Source: Hyaloraphidium curvatum (Eukaryota; Monoblepharomycota; Hyaloraphidiomycetes; Hyaloraphidiales; Hyaloraphidiaceae). From it: DNA of 64,000 nucleotides. Both the position numbers and the translations under genes were made by a program. Each line of letters opens with the position of its first letter. Within the stretch, counting starts at the first letter, position 1. The notes beneath the pieces were generated by a model, which did no database searches, had not been told where the DNA came from, and saw only the letters and a list, made by a program, of their open reading frames with translations. Where the stretch lies: positions 62,001 to 126,000 of the forward strand of contig JAIVFI010000024.1 in NCBI GenBank assembly GCA_025558095.1, read 5' to 3'. Of the stretch, positions 37,007-48,468 are shown in pieces.

Positions 37007-39899
37007 TCACACGGTCTTGACCTTGAAAGGCAGGTAATCCCCCGTCTTGGACCCCAGCTTGCCGTCCAGCGCGATGACGAAGTTGGGCAGCGCCGGCGCG
37101 CCGTTGGTGTTTGTGATCACGGGCTGCAGCTCGTACGTCTTGCCCGCGGGCCCGAGGCTGGCCGTGTTGAACGAGACGGCGAAGCGGGTGACGGACTGCG
37201 TGCCGGGGAGCTGCGTCGCGGTGACGCCGGGGATCGAGGCGTTGTTGCTCATGAGGTTGATGCTCGAGATGGGGTAGCCCTTGCCGTAGCCGGTGATCTC
37301 GATCTCGTTGTGGATGACCATGGTGAAGTTGACGGCCGCGTTGTAGGGGATCTGCACGCCGGTGGAGGACTTGGAGAGCGCGACTGGGGGGGGAGGGGGA
37401 GCTCAGCGATCCTTCGAAAACGAGGGGCTGCGCTCGGTTACTCACGGCCCATATCGCCGTACTTGTACGTGTAGTAGGGCGCGATCGCGGTCACGTAGTA
37501 CGCGGGTCCGATCTGCGAAAAAGGCAGTCAGCATCGAAGAGCATCCACCCGCGGGCCGCCCACGCACCTTCTCGCCCAGCGTCTGCTGCACGGGGTGGAA
37601 CCCGCCCGCGCTTGTCAGCGCCCCGTACCACGGCGCCGGCACCGTGTACGCCGGCGTCGTGCCGACGGGGTAGTCCACCTCGACGTGGATGTTGCCCACG
37701 CGGAACCGGCTCGGGCTGGTCGAGGGGACGACGAACTTGACGGTGACGTTCTTGGAGGCCGCGACCCAGGTGCGGAGCTGGTTGATGTCGACGGGCATGA
37801 TGAAGGCGCGGCCGGCTTCGAAGGAGGAGATGGCCGAAGGTGCGAGGGAGCCTGGGAAGCGCGGTGAGCGGACGGTCGCGGCCGGCACCGCGCCGATGCC
37901 CACCTTCCACGGGCGGCGGGATCGCCCCGATGGACACCCCGTTGATGGTCACCACGTCCGCCGCGTTCACGATCCCCGGGCTCGTGTTCTCGGCATGCAT
38001 GGTGAACATGAGCCGCGCCGCCGTCGCGCCGGCCAGGGCGTCGGGGATGGCCAGGGCAAAGTTGGGCGAGCTGACGTACTTGGAGACGGGGAAGTGGTTC
38101 AGGTTGGCGCCCTTGGTTCCCCCTGCGAAAAGCGGGTCGGCGCGGGACCCGGGCGGGGACGATCGGGAGGGACCCACAGGAGGTGCCGCTGTACTGGTCG
38201 TAGTAGAGCCGCGGGCTGACGATGGGGTAGTTGCGCGTGACCTGGGACGGTGCCGGCCCGTCGAAGCCGAAGTTGTCCCAGTGGATGGTGGCGAAGGGCT
38301 CGTCCGCGGCCGTGGTGTCGTAGCTGTACTGCGTGAAGTGCAGCGTGCCCTTCTCGTACGGCAGGCTGATGGCCGTCTCGAGCACCTTGAGCCCGCTGAC
38401 GGTGATGGAGACCAGGTTCTTGCTGATCTTGACGACGAAGGGCCGGCGCACGTTGCGGATGAGCGGGACGCCGAGGACGTCGAGGTCGACGGTCTTGACG
38501 ACCTTCATTATGCCGTCGCTGCCGAAGAAGAGCACTGCGAGGGTCTGCTCGTTGCCCATGTTGGTGCGGATGCGGAGCATGTTGACGGGGGCGCCGGGGT
38601 TCTGCACGTCTGCGGATGCGGGGGCATGCATGCGTCAGCGGGAAGTTCGGAGCGGGCGCGGGTGAGGATGCGAACCGGCGATGTGGATCTGCCCCTCCGT
38701 GTCGATGAGGTCGCCGGCCATCAGGTCCAGGTACCAGTTCGTCTGGTGGAACGAGCCATCTGCGCAAACGGTCAACGGATGCGCGGACGGATGCAGCCGC
38801 ACCGGCCCTCACCGAAATCGAAGGCCACGGTTCCCGTGCGCCCGGTAAAGTCGAACGAGTTGCGCGGCCGCATCACGTTGAGCCCCTTCTCGCAGTAGAC
38901 GGGCGACGAGACGACCTGGTGCGCGTGGAACTGGCCGTTGATGAAGGCCGCCGAGTACTGCGGGTACGAGCAGATCGAGATGGCGTTGTTCCACTTGGTC
39001 TCGTCGAGGGCGCCGGCGGCGGTGTTGAAGTCTGCGGCGTGCCGGGCGGCGGTGTCAGCATGGAAGGGGGCAGCACAGGGGAGCGTCCCACCGTCGAAGA
39101 ACCCGGTCATGGCGGTCCGCAGCGCATCCACCCGCGCCGAATCGCTCTGGAACGTCACGCTCGCGCTGGCGGCCGTCAGCGTGCCGTCCGACTGCACAGC
39201 CTGCACGCTCGCGGTGTACCTATGCAGGACGCGGGTCGGGGTGAGCTCAGGCGTGCACGGCGGTGCATGGAACTCACTGGACCCCGGGGGTGAGCGGCTG
39301 CAGCTGGTGGAACTGGTACGGCGTGTAGGCGACGGCCATGGCGCCTCCCACAGGGCCCCAGGTGATGGCGTAGCCCTGCAACATCAGGTCAGACACAGCA
39401 CGCGAGACCTTAGTAAGGAGCCGAAGCCCACGTTGTGGTTGTAGTAGGAAAGACGGGTCTTCCAGTCCCAGGCCATGTTCTGCCGGCCCATGCCAAAGTC
39501 CCAGTAGACGCCGGGGTTGGTGTCGTACGAGATAGTGGCGTAGCGGTCGTCGGCGGTGACCTGGAGAACAGGGGTCAGCCCGAGATCGCAATGTGCAGCC
39601 CGGCGGGAGGTTACCTGCACGTTGACGGGGACCTGCGGGGCTGTGCCTTGCGGGTACGCGCCGTTGGCGTTGGGTGGGGGCGGCGGCGGCGGGGCGGGCG
39701 CGGGCAGCGGCGGCGCGGGCGTGGCGGTCGGCACGAACGAGGTGCAGGAGGTCACGGGGCTCGTGACGACGGAGATGATGGTCGTCGTGTAGGTGGTGAA
39801 CGCCGTCACGCATGAGGTTTCCGCCGCGGCGGGCGCCGCGGCCCAAAGGAGTCCGAGGCAGGCGAGGACGGTGAGGCGGAGTCCGCTGCGGCGCGCCAT
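37007..39899 (-). CDS. Secreted beta-rich protein, ten exons, unknown family
   Basis: Exons: 39899-39615, 39560-39432, 39375-39278, 39219-38813, 38759-38676, 38609-38178, 38122-37904, 37851-37568, 37512-37446 and 37383-37007; introns 52-66 nt. The sum is 793 residues in frame. A signal peptide (LTVLACLGLLWAAAPAAA) leads into a Thr-rich and Pro-rich linker. The body is beta-type with few cysteines, including a lectin/laminin-G-like stretch ending IHWDNFGFDGP. The last third has Asn-rich strands (NFTMVIHNEIEITGYG). It is probably an extracellular or wall protein binding a polysaccharide or ligand. No catalytic residues recognised. Ten exons in 2.9 kb is the densest intron packing in the window. 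Confidence 0.85.
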
Positions 39900-40366
39900 G
39901 GTTGCGGGAGAGATCCGTGCGGGGCGAGTCCCTGGGGCCCGGTTTTATGAGCAGCGAAACGGCGGCACAGCCAGCAGACTTCTTCCGACGGCGGGTAACG
40001 ATGCCGCCTGGGTCCCGCTCGGGGATCTTCCACCATAACAGGGATCATCCGCCTCGTCCCCGCGAGCGAAGGAGCAGGTGGGTAATCGCTCTCTGGCCAT
40101 CCACGGTCAAAAAGCGCCCGTGTTCGGCACATGTCGAATGCTCGATGCGCCTGTCCGTGCCTTGAGCGGTGGATCGCGAAAACACCAGGATCTTCCACCC
40201 CGCGTCCCGAGCCACCAGCCCGATCCCCAAAAAGTCTGACTGCAGGCCCTTTCGGAATTCGGCGCTGTGCAAGTTCGAATCGCGGAGCACAGCCAGGACA
40301 GAATCACATCATGGCGGTGCTGGATGAAACGATGTGCGATGATGTATGCCTCGGAGAGCCCGCCAT
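39900..40366. other. Intergenic region, same-strand genes on both sides
   Basis: 467 bp containing the promoter of the ten-exon secreted gene and the 3' end of the ketopantoate reductase. Short frames here show no family signal. No repeats noticed. Confidence 0.35.
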
Positions 40367-41383
40367 TCAATTCCCCACGCGCCGCCCGTACTCGCCCTCC
40401 ATCGTCGTAATCAGGCCCGCCAGCACGCGGTTGACCGGGCATCCGATCCCGAGCTCCGCCCCCAGCCTGACAAATTCGGCGTTGATCTCACCGATCTCGG
40501 TCCGCCTGGCCTTGAGCACGTCCACCAGCATCGAGTTGGTGTTGGCCGCCGTGGCCGCGCACACATCCCCGATCCTCCGCCGCCAGTAGTCCTCGGTGGT
40601 GTCGAAGTCCACGCCCTTGGCCGCGGCGACCTTGGCCGCCTCCACGGCGGCGCCGACCATCACGTCCAAGGAGGGGGAGCCGGGTGTGCCGCACACCCCG
40701 TTGGGAAGCCTGGTCAATGCGGCCACGGGGTTGAGCGCGGCATTGATGACGGCCTTGGTGAAGATGGCCTTGTCCGTCGCCTTTGGCGATTTTGCGGCGG
40801 TGAAGGGGAGCCCGGCCTTCCGGAACAGCTCCTCGAGCTCCCCGACCAGCGCCACCGCCTCCGGATCGTCATCCGTAGGCCCGACCACGTTCATCCCGGT
40901 GCCTGTGTCCCTTACGACCCCCTCGGCCTCGATCCGGGCGCCCTGCGCGGTCGTCCCGGCGAGCACGCGCCCGGCCCACCCGGCCTCGCGGATCCGCGCG
41001 GCGTTGCCGATGCCGTTCTGCAGCGTGACGAGGCAGGCGGCTTCCGGGAGGTGCTTTGCGATGGATTCGACCGCTGCCCGCGTCTGGAACGACTTGACGA
41101 GCACGAGGAGGAACAGCGTGCTTTTGCCTCCCGCGACCGCCGACGCGTCCGCCGTGGCCGGCACCGCCGCCAGCTCGCCCTCGCCGAGCTTCTGGTCTCC
41201 TTTAAGCAGCCGCACGCCGCTCAGGTTCAGTCTCTCCGCACGGTCCGCACGGTGGTCGACCAGAAGCGCCGGAACACCACCGAGCTGGAGACGCGCCGCG
41301 AGGAGCATGCCCACCGCGCCCGGGCCCAGGACGGCAACTTTCGGCGATGGCGAAGAAAGAAACGCGGCAACGGAGCTGGCCAT
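40367..41383 (-). CDS. Ketopantoate reductase (2-dehydropantoate 2-reductase family)
   Basis: Single exon, 338 residues, the usual length. It reduces 2-dehydropantoate to pantoate with NADPH in the pantothenate/CoA pathway, or a related 2-oxoacid. NADPH-binding loop VAVLGPGAVG is at residue 17. Family marks VKSFQT, LQNGIGN, the catalytic Lys in FTKAVINAALNP and the C-terminal SMLVDVLKARRTEIGEIN with late CPVNRVL are all present. ApbA/PanE-like paralogues are common in fungi, so the exact substrate is not certain. No targeting peptide is evident. Confidence 0.93.
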   Translation of the reverse strand: MASSVAAFLSSPSPKVAVLGPGAVGMLLAARLQLGGVPALLVDHRADRAERLNLSGVRLLKGDQKLGEGELAAVPATADASAVAGGKSTLFLLVLVKSFQTRAAVESIAKHLPEAACLVTLQNGIGNAARIREAGWAGRVLAGTTAQGARIEAEGVVRDTGTGMNVVGPTDDDPEAVALVGELEELFRKAGLPFTAAKSPKATDKAIFTKAVINAALNPVAALTRLPNGVCGTPGSPSLDVMVGAAVEAAKVAAAKGVDFDTTEDYWRRRIGDVCAATAANTNSMLVDVLKARRTEIGEINAEFVRLGAELGIGCPVNRVLAGLITTMEGEYGRRVGN

Positions 41384-41530
41384 CGTGGAGGAGAGCTACT
41401 GAACTGGGTGGTGCGACTCGGCCAAGTCCGTAGTACTGGTCGTGGACACGTCCTACCGACGGCAGAGCAACGTTTCAAGATCGATGAATCGATAAACGAA
41501 GCCAAGACGGACTAAAGACATAAGATGCAG

Positions 41531-43196
41531 CTAGGCCCATTCGCCCTCCAGCGGCTCGACGGGATGCTTCTCCTTCTCCATCTCCAAGCTGGTGAAGCGT
41601 AGCTGAATCAGACACCGAACGCCTCCCCGGCCGCGCGTCGACACCCACTCCTGGAACACCTTCTCGTCCTTCAGCTCCTCCACCTCCCCCTCCTCCTCCT
41701 CCACCATGCCCTGCAGCGCCTCCTGCGCTTCGCCCTTTGGCTGCCCGGACGCCCCGATCAGCACCAGCTCCGCCCTGGGCACGTCAAGGAACGCGGGCGG
41801 GTTGGCATCGACGAACCTGCGGCCGGCGAAGAGAGCCTGCAGCTCGGGGGGAAAATCGGCGTTGCGGTTGCCGCCGAAGCCGACGCTGCTCGGATTGCAT
41901 GAGAAGGGTCGATCGGGCTGAGCGGGACGCGGGTTGCTCACCCTTGCGCCGGCCTCTCGGGGTTCTTGACGGCGAGCACGAACGAGCCCTGCTTGCCGAT
42001 CCCGAAATCGTCCTGCACCTCGCCCGGTTCCGAAGGCACCTGCAGAGAGTAAGCGAGGTGCGTCCCGCCGCCCTGGTCGACGATCGCGTACGCGCCCATC
42101 CCTTCCCTAGCAGTGTCAACGTCTCCGCTCCGATCGGCACGGAGAGCCGCGGAAACCGACCTACGGGGCGCACGGGCCGCTGCTCGCTCTTGGTCGCGCG
42201 GGCGGCGCCCGCCTGCCCCGCCTCGACCTTGGCGCTGAGCTCCGCCATCGACGGCGCGACGAGCTCGACGTAGGCCCAGAAGCGCTCCCTGCCGGCGCCG
42301 GTTCCGGGCAGCTGCGGGCCAGGGGCGTCAGCGAGCTGTCTCGGGCTCAGGATCGGCGGGGTCACCTTCTTCTTGCCGAGGTTGATCAGCCGGCACGCGC
42401 TGCCCTCCTTGGACGGCTTGAGGACCATGAACATGCGCTGGACGTCGTCGAGCGACTCGGCGTGCTCTGCCGACACCTTGGGGCGGTAGATGAAGTACAC
42501 GTGGCCAAGTTCCAGGACGCCTGGAAAGGCTGGTGTGAGTCGGCGGTATGAGCGGGAAGGCGCCACCCCACCTTTGCCGGGTTGGACCTGCGGCTCCTCC
42601 TGCGCGGCGTCCTCCTTTGCCTCGCCGGTCTCAGCCGGCGTCTCCGCGGGGGCTGTGGATTCCTCCTGGCCTCCCTCGAGCTCATCCTGCTCTTCGGCTG
42701 CCTCGCCGGGCTCGCCCTGCTCTCCCGGCGCTTCGCCAGGCTTCTCGGCTTCCTCGGCGGCAGGCTCGCCTTCCTTGCCCTCCTTCGCGGGCGGCTCCTC
42801 CTTCGCGGGCTCCTCCTCCTGAGCAGGCTCCTCCTCCGCGTCTGCCGCACAGGTCAGGAAACCTGCACATGCGTCCGATTCGGCGCCGGGCCCACCGCTC
42901 CCGTTTGCAGGCGACGCCTCCTCGTCCCCCTTCTGCGTCCCGTCCTCCTCCGTCGCCGCCCCCTCCTGCTCTTCCTCGCCCCCTTCGAAGCTGACTTCCA
43001 TCTCCTCTTCCACCTCCGCGGTCTCCTCGGCCTGCTTCTTGTCCTTGCGCGCCCGCTTCTTCGGGGGCGGCTCCGAGGCCTCGGACGACGCGGCGGGTGT
43101 CGCCGTCCGCCGCCGGGGGGAGCGGCGCAGGCCCGACGAGCCGTCGTCGGGGACTTCGAGGGAGGGCGTGCGCTCATCGCGCTTGCGGGGGGGCAT
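41531..43196 (-). CDS. Conserved protein with acidic N-terminus, function unknown
   Basis: Five exons (43196-42572, 42520-42366, 42311-42161, 42101-41942, 41885-41531) give 481 residues. Two introns (51 and 54 nt) are stopless and in frame; they were placed because removal restores a compact conserved-looking domain (GHVYFIYRPKV, LGKKKLPG, RFWAYVELV). The third intron begins GTCGGT, an uncommon donor; its joint is the least certain. Residues 1-205 are basic then very acidic (Glu/Ala/Pro repeats) and probably disordered and nuclear. The C-terminal ~270 residues (AYAIVDQGGGTHLAYSLQVP, GSFVLAVKNPE, then AELVLIGASG) look like a soluble beta domain found as uncharacterised proteins in fungi. No function is proposed. 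Confidence 0.78.
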
Positions 43197-43487
43197 CGTT
43201 GCGTCGGGTGTTGTTGCGGTTGGTTGGCCTGGGGACCGGTGACGTGGCGCGCTTCCTGTAGCGATCTGCGCGGGCCGGCGAACCAAACAGTTCGTGCAAT
43301 GCAGAAAACACGAGATGAATCCGAAGCCTATCAGGTCACTTCTCCCTCCATTCGGGCCCGCCGAGCTCTGTCTCCCACCGGGGACCTGAATCGATCCGTC
43401 CAGACCCATCCTGGGGCTTTCCACCGCCGTCGAGTCCCCCACCGCACAACACCTCGAATCTCCCAGCGCTCCCCCGCACACCCCGCA

Positions 43488-44798
43488 ATGTCCAGCCCCA
43501 CGCAGAACCCCACCGTGACCACGCCCCCTCTCCCCGCGCCCGGCGCCGCCGCGGCGCCCGCCGGGAGCGACGCGACGTCGGTCCCCACATCGCCTACCGC
43601 CGGCGCGCCCGGGAAGAAGATCCTCGTCGTCCTGTCGTCCTCGGACCACGTCACGCTGGAGGGAGGGAGGACGGAGCCCACGGGGTTCTTCATGAACGAG
43701 CTCTGCACGCCGCTGGCGAAGCTGCTCGAGAACGGCTACACGGTCGAGTTTGCCAATCCCAAAGGTCGGCCGGAAACGAACGTGTCGTTGCTCGCGCAAC
43801 GCTCACAGTGGTGTCGATTTTGTGTGGTCGACAGGAACCATGCCCGCCTCGGACCCGACCTCCATGTCCCTCCTCTGGTACCTCGGCTCGTCGGCCGCGC
43901 GGGACAAGCACAAGGACCTCATCGAGCGGATGAAGCACGAGGCCAACTTCTCCTCCCCCCGCCGCTTCGCCGACATCTCGGACGCGGAGCTGGAGGGGTT
44001 CGCGGGGTTGTTCATACCTGGGGGCCACGCGCCTCTTGAAGGTGGGCGGACCGCGCACCCGACGCTCAAGTGTGTCGCTTGATGCGGACGTCTACAGACC
44101 TTGCGCACGACGAGGATCTGGGAAGGATCATCATGCACTTCCACCGGACCGGCAAGACGATCGGTGGGCGTCGGCGCGGCTCTGGCGATCGACCCCGCTG
44201 CTGGACACCTCGTTTTGGCCCACGAACAGGCGCAATCTGCCACGGCCCCGTCGCTCTGATCTCGACCATGAAGGACCCGCGCCACGAGAAGTTCGCGTTC
44301 GAGACGTACAAGATGACGGGTGGGCGGACGTGCGACGGCCTCGTGCAGAACGATCCGCTGACGACGCCGCGCGGTTATCCCCCCAGCGTACTCGAACAAG
44401 GAAGAAGTTTTGAACGAGGTGGGATCTCCCGGACCGGACGCGGTACGGGACTGCATCTTGACATCGCCTCGTCGCAGATCAAGTGGATGCACAAGGTCAA
44501 GATCCACGTCGAATCCGAGCTCGCCAAGCACGGTACACCGAACTCGTTCCACCGCATCACCCCGCTAACCCTCTTTGTGTTCCCCACCTTAGGCGCCCTC
44601 TTCTCGTCCAGCATCCTCCCCCTCGGCGTGCACGTGGTCGAGGACCGGGAGCTCGTGACGGGGCAGAACCCGTCCTCGGCGTCGTCCTTTGCCGATGCAT
44701 TCCTGAAGAAGCTGGCGGCTCCGTGGTCACAGAGGAGGAGGTCGAGCGTGGGGAAGGTGGTCGCGGTCGCTGCGACTGCACCGCCGGCCGCGGCTTGA
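43488..44798 (+). CDS. DJ-1/PfpI family protein (Hsp31-like)
   Basis: Seven exons (43488-43764, 43835-44041, 44098-44163, 44230-44319, 44387-44418, 44478-44532, 44593-44798) join to 310 residues. One exon is only 32 nt. Core motifs: KKILVVLSSS, PTGFFMNELCTPL, VEFANPKG, LFIPGGHAPLED and the nucleophile elbow GAICHGPVAL, whose Cys is the DJ-1 family catalytic/sensor residue. The Glu in TGFFMNE probably acts with it. TGQNPSSASSFADAFLK closes the domain. Members act as glyoxalase III, chaperone or deglycase-like enzymes against methylglyoxal and oxidative stress. The N-terminal 40 residues are Pro/Thr/Ala-rich and dispensable-looking. The first intron starts with the rare GTCGGC donor. Confidence 0.9.
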
Positions 44799-44909
44799 AG
44801 CGGTGCTGGGGGCTAGGAGGGTGGACGGATTGCGTCATGAGTGAGAGAGCGTAGTTCTTTCTTGTACATCTTTGCCGCCACATTTCAAGATCGTCGCATC
44901 CATCGCGGA

Positions 44910-45659
44910 TCATGCCCACTCATTAATGAGCTTCCTGAAGGCGTCCACCTCCTCCTTCTTGAGCAGCGGCGGCCCGTGCGACACCACGACGATGGTCCCC
45001 GCATCACCCGCCGCCTTGTCGCATTCCTCCAGCGCTTCCCTGAGCGCCGCCGTGATCTTGCGGTAGTCCGTCACGAGGATCCACCGGAAGACGCGGTTCA
45101 CCGCCAGCCCCGGCGCCGAGCCCGTCCAGTAGAACAGCTGCCTGATGACCCAGACCATGAGCGGCAGCGCCTTTTCCTCCTGGTTCCCGACGAACTCGTC
45201 CGCGTACAGCACGGAAGGCTTCTCGCGAGAGCCGGGGACCAGCACGACGCAGGAGCCGTTCTTGGAGCCGTGCACGTCCCGGAACACCGCCTTGCCGCCG
45301 CCGATCTCCTTCTGCAGGTCCGAGAAGGGGAGCACGCGCCTGCCGCCGAGGTCCTTGCCGACCTTGCGCTCGACCTCGGCCACGGCGGGCCCCGGCGCGT
45401 AGACCGGCGCGTCCGGGAACCTCGCCGCCCACATTGCCAAGCCTAGAGTGTGCCCAGAGTGCGGCGCCGCGATGGCTTTCAAGGTGCGGCCGCCGGACTC
45501 GAAGAAGGCGAGCTGCGCGTCTGCGGGAGCCGGCGGCGGCGAGAGCACCGCGAAGCCGCCGCCGCCCAGCGGCACCGCGAGCGCGTTGGTCGGGCCGAAG
45601 CCCTCGGCGTTGTACTCGAGCAGATAGACGCCAGTGCTGCCGAGCTCCGTCCAGGCCAT
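44910..45659 (-). CDS. Metallo-hydrolase-like protein
   Basis: Single exon, 249 residues from the ATG at 45659. The order of motifs resembles metallo-beta-lactamase-fold proteins of the DUF4336 type: early strands (LAVPLGGGGFAVLSP), APHSGHTLGLAMWAARFPDAPVYAPG, a middle VLVPGSREKPSVLYADEFVG and a late VVVSHGPPLL. The usual HxHxDH zinc motif is absent, leaving isolated histidines, so any catalytic metal site would be unusual. It is probably a cytosolic protein of unknown substrate. It lies convergent with the DJ-1 gene; the two stops are about 110 bp apart. Confidence 0.68.
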   Translation of the reverse strand: MAWTELGSTGVYLLEYNAEGFGPTNALAVPLGGGGFAVLSPPPAPADAQLAFFESGGRTLKAIAAPHSGHTLGLAMWAARFPDAPVYAPGPAVAEVERKVGKDLGGRRVLPFSDLQKEIGGGKAVFRDVHGSKNGSCVVLVPGSREKPSVLYADEFVGNQEEKALPLMVWVIRQLFYWTGSAPGLAVNRVFRWILVTDYRKITAALREALEECDKAAGDAGTIVVVSHGPPLLKKEEVDAFRKLINEWA

Positions 45660-45922
45660 GCTTAACAATGCTTCGCGGTGTGGCGCGAGTCCGGGAGGTG
45701 GCGGTGACTCGATCCGATCCGAGCGAGCGGAAGAACCCCGCGGGATTCCCCGTCCTTATACACCCGAAGCCATCTGAACGACGACCGGAAAGTGCAGATG
45801 GGAAGCGAATCTGTCTTGTCGGTTGTTTAAGAGGGTGGATGTCAAAGCGGAACGCAGGAATCACGTTTCCGAAGCTCTAATCACGCCCAAAGACCTACAG
45901 CCTCCGCAACCCGCCCAAAACC

Positions 45923-47937
45923 TCAGAGGGACGCGCCCATGAGCTGCGCGGCCTTCAAAGCCTGTCGAATCCCGCTGTCAGCCATGATCTCCTCGGATCC
46001 GCCGGGGATGGCGACGCCGCGGACTTCGCGGTAGGTGCGCTCGACGCGGCCGCCCTGCCCGCCCTTGGTGTACGAGATGCCGCCCATGATCTGGCACGCC
46101 TCGCGGGCGCAGAACTCGATGGTGCGCGAGCACTGCAGCTTGAGCAGCGACGTGTGCCCGCCGAGGCGGGTGTTGGCAAGGTCCTTGGGCATGAGGTTGA
46201 ACTGGTGCGTGAGGAAGTCGGCCCAGGCGGCGGTGGCCTCGATCTGGCGGGCCATCTGGGCGAACTTGTCGCGGATGACGGGGTGCTCGATGAGGTTCTT
46301 GCCGAAGGTCTTGCGGCGGTGCTGGAATGGGAGTGAGGATCAGAAATCGATCTCCAGCCAAGCGCGCCAAACGCACGGCGTAGTGCAGGGCGTCCTGGTA
46401 GACGATGCGGCACTGGCGGATCGCCTGGTAGGCAATGGTCAGGCGCTCGTGGTTGAAGTTGAACATGATGGTCTTGAAGCCCTCGTTGAGCTTGCCGATC
46501 AGGTTGCCCACGGGCACCTTGAAGTCCTCGAGCACGACAAACGAGGTGCCGGCGAGCGCCGACGCCTGGGTGTAGACGTGGCGGGTCGTCAAGCCGGGGC
46601 CGCGCTCCCAGAGCATCATCGAGATGCCGGCACCGCCCTGGCCGCCGGTGCGGACGGCGGCGGTGAAGAAGGTGGCGAAGGTGCCTGGGGAACGAGTCAG
46701 ACCCGTAGAACAACCACATCTCGCCCGAGATTGCCAACCGTTGGTGATCCACTTCTTCTCGCCGTTGACTATGAAGAACTTGCCGTCGTCCGACACCTTG
46801 CCGTTGGTCAGGATGCCCTGCACGTCCGACCCGGCGTGCGGCTCGGTGATGGCCAGCGCCATCTGCTCCTCGCCCGTGAGCACGAGCGGCACCACGCGGT
46901 CCCTGACCTCGGGCGCGCCGTACTGCACCAGCGGCGGGATGCCGTAGGCGACGCCCGTGGCGATACCCGCGACGATGCCGGCGAAGCCGGGGCGGAGGAG
47001 CTCGTCCCACACGATCTGCTCGTGGAAGGCGTCGAACTCGTCCTCGGTGAGGCCGGCGGGGAGCGCGGGGACGCCGGGGATCTTGCCGACGGTGTTGCCC
47101 TTGCGCCACGAGATGGGGCCCGTGAGGACGCGGAGGATGCCGGCCTTGCCGCAGGCCTTGTGGAACTCCTTGGGCAGGCTGGGCGGGCCGTCAGCAGGGC
47201 TCGGCAGGAAGCGCGGCGGAGGGACACCCACTACTTGCCGTGGCGGTCAGCGTCGTGCTCCCACTGGTCAGCGTACGGCATGATGTGCTCGTCCACCCAC
47301 TGGCGCATGAAGGCGCGCAGGCGGCGGTGCGACTCGTTGTAGTCTGGTAGGGAGGGCGGGGAGTCAGACCGAAGGCCGGACGCGGGCCAGAGAGCGACCC
47401 ACAGGGGCTGTAGTTGTCCTGGTACCTAGAAAGCGACAGAGCCGGTTCAGCACATCTCCAGCAGGAAAGGCAAGAGGAAACACACCACGCGGGTTCGCAG
47501 AAGGGCGCGAGGTCGCCAAAGACCTCGTTGTCGCCCGTCAGCCACTCGTTCTTCTTGGCCACCGGCGCGGCCTCCTTCTTCACGGCCTCGAGCGCGCTGC
47601 CGATCTCGCCGACGAGCAGCTTGGGCAGGTACTGCGCCTCCACGGCCGGCGAGTGGAAGGTCGCGAATTGCTTCGAGGCATCTTTGCCGGCGACGTTCAG
47701 GAGGATCTTCTTGCCGCCGGGGTGCTCGGCCGCGAACTTGGTCACGTCGTAGACTGCGGAACGGCACGAAAGGCACGCGGAACGGCACACCGAGGCGCGG
47801 GAGAGGGCCGCCGGGCGGGTTCGTCAGTCCGGGCCTGGGACGCCGTCGGCGGGCCACGCACCCTTCTGGTTGATGATGATCCACGCCGACTGCTCGTTCG
47901 CGTGGCCCGCAACTTCCTGAGGCGTAAATACCGGCAT
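45923..47937 (-). CDS. Cytochrome b5 - acyl-CoA dehydrogenase fusion
   Basis: Seven exons (47937-47862, 47753-47486, 47425-47403, 47343-47235, 47178-46739, 46684-46377, 46321-45923) give 540 residues; the third exon is 23 nt. Residues 1-90 are a cytochrome b5-type haem domain (FTPQEVAGHANEQSAWIIIN, then TKFAAEHPGGKK with the axial His, and a second His in TFHSPAV). From about 130 it is an acyl-CoA dehydrogenase: MALAITEPHAGSDV, KKWITNG, TSFVVLEDFKVPVGN, QIMGGISYTKGG and the late GGSEEIMAD. The fusion would feed FAD electrons through haem instead of, or besides, ETF. Such fusions are known in fungi. There is no obvious mitochondrial presequence or PTS1, so location is open. Confidence 0.92.
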
Positions 47938-48468
47938 TTCGGCGACAGCTCAGCGGTAACTGATCGGGAAACAGTTGGGGTCGAGTCGAAAAGGGATCGG
48001 CGCCGGCACCGAAATCGGGCCGGTTCGCGTGCCGGATGACCCGCAATCCACTTCTTGGCGGGCCAGACCAGCTCTGGGAGCCTCACTATGGGCACTGCTT
48101 GATGTGCCGCTCCTCGCTGTTGGCCCCGATGCTCGTCCTCGCAACGCCGTCGCCGGACCTTTGTCAGCTCCTGAACCGGAAAGGTCGCCACCGGACCCCA
48201 CCATATCCGCTAGGCGTTCAAAGTTCAAACGAATGAAGTCATGAGCAGATCAGCTGCTCCTGATGGCTCTCCTCGTCTCCCGGTGCCCGTTTCCAAAGAC
48301 CCGTTCTGGACTTCGTGACTTCTCTTAGGACAATCGGCGCCTGATAGAGGACCATCTCATATCACGACCAGTAACACTGTCTACACTTCCGCCGGCGGTG
48401 CCGAGTATGTACAGCGCGCCTCGACGCGCGCACCTGCCCACGGGCCTTGACGGGCCCTTGCGGCCCCA
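47938..48468. other. Intergenic region upstream of the b5-ACAD gene
   Basis: 531 bp between the b5-ACAD ATG and the stop of the Cys-rich secreted gene, both on the minus strand. Composition is mixed and nothing gene-like or repeated was seen. Confidence 0.35.

Noticed and set aside
43199-43487. Possible N-terminal extension of the acidic conserved protein up to 43799
   Set aside because: The frame is open across the divergent promoter and the first exon of the DJ-1 gene on the other strand; the ATG at 43196 gives a sensible basic start (PPRKRDERT).
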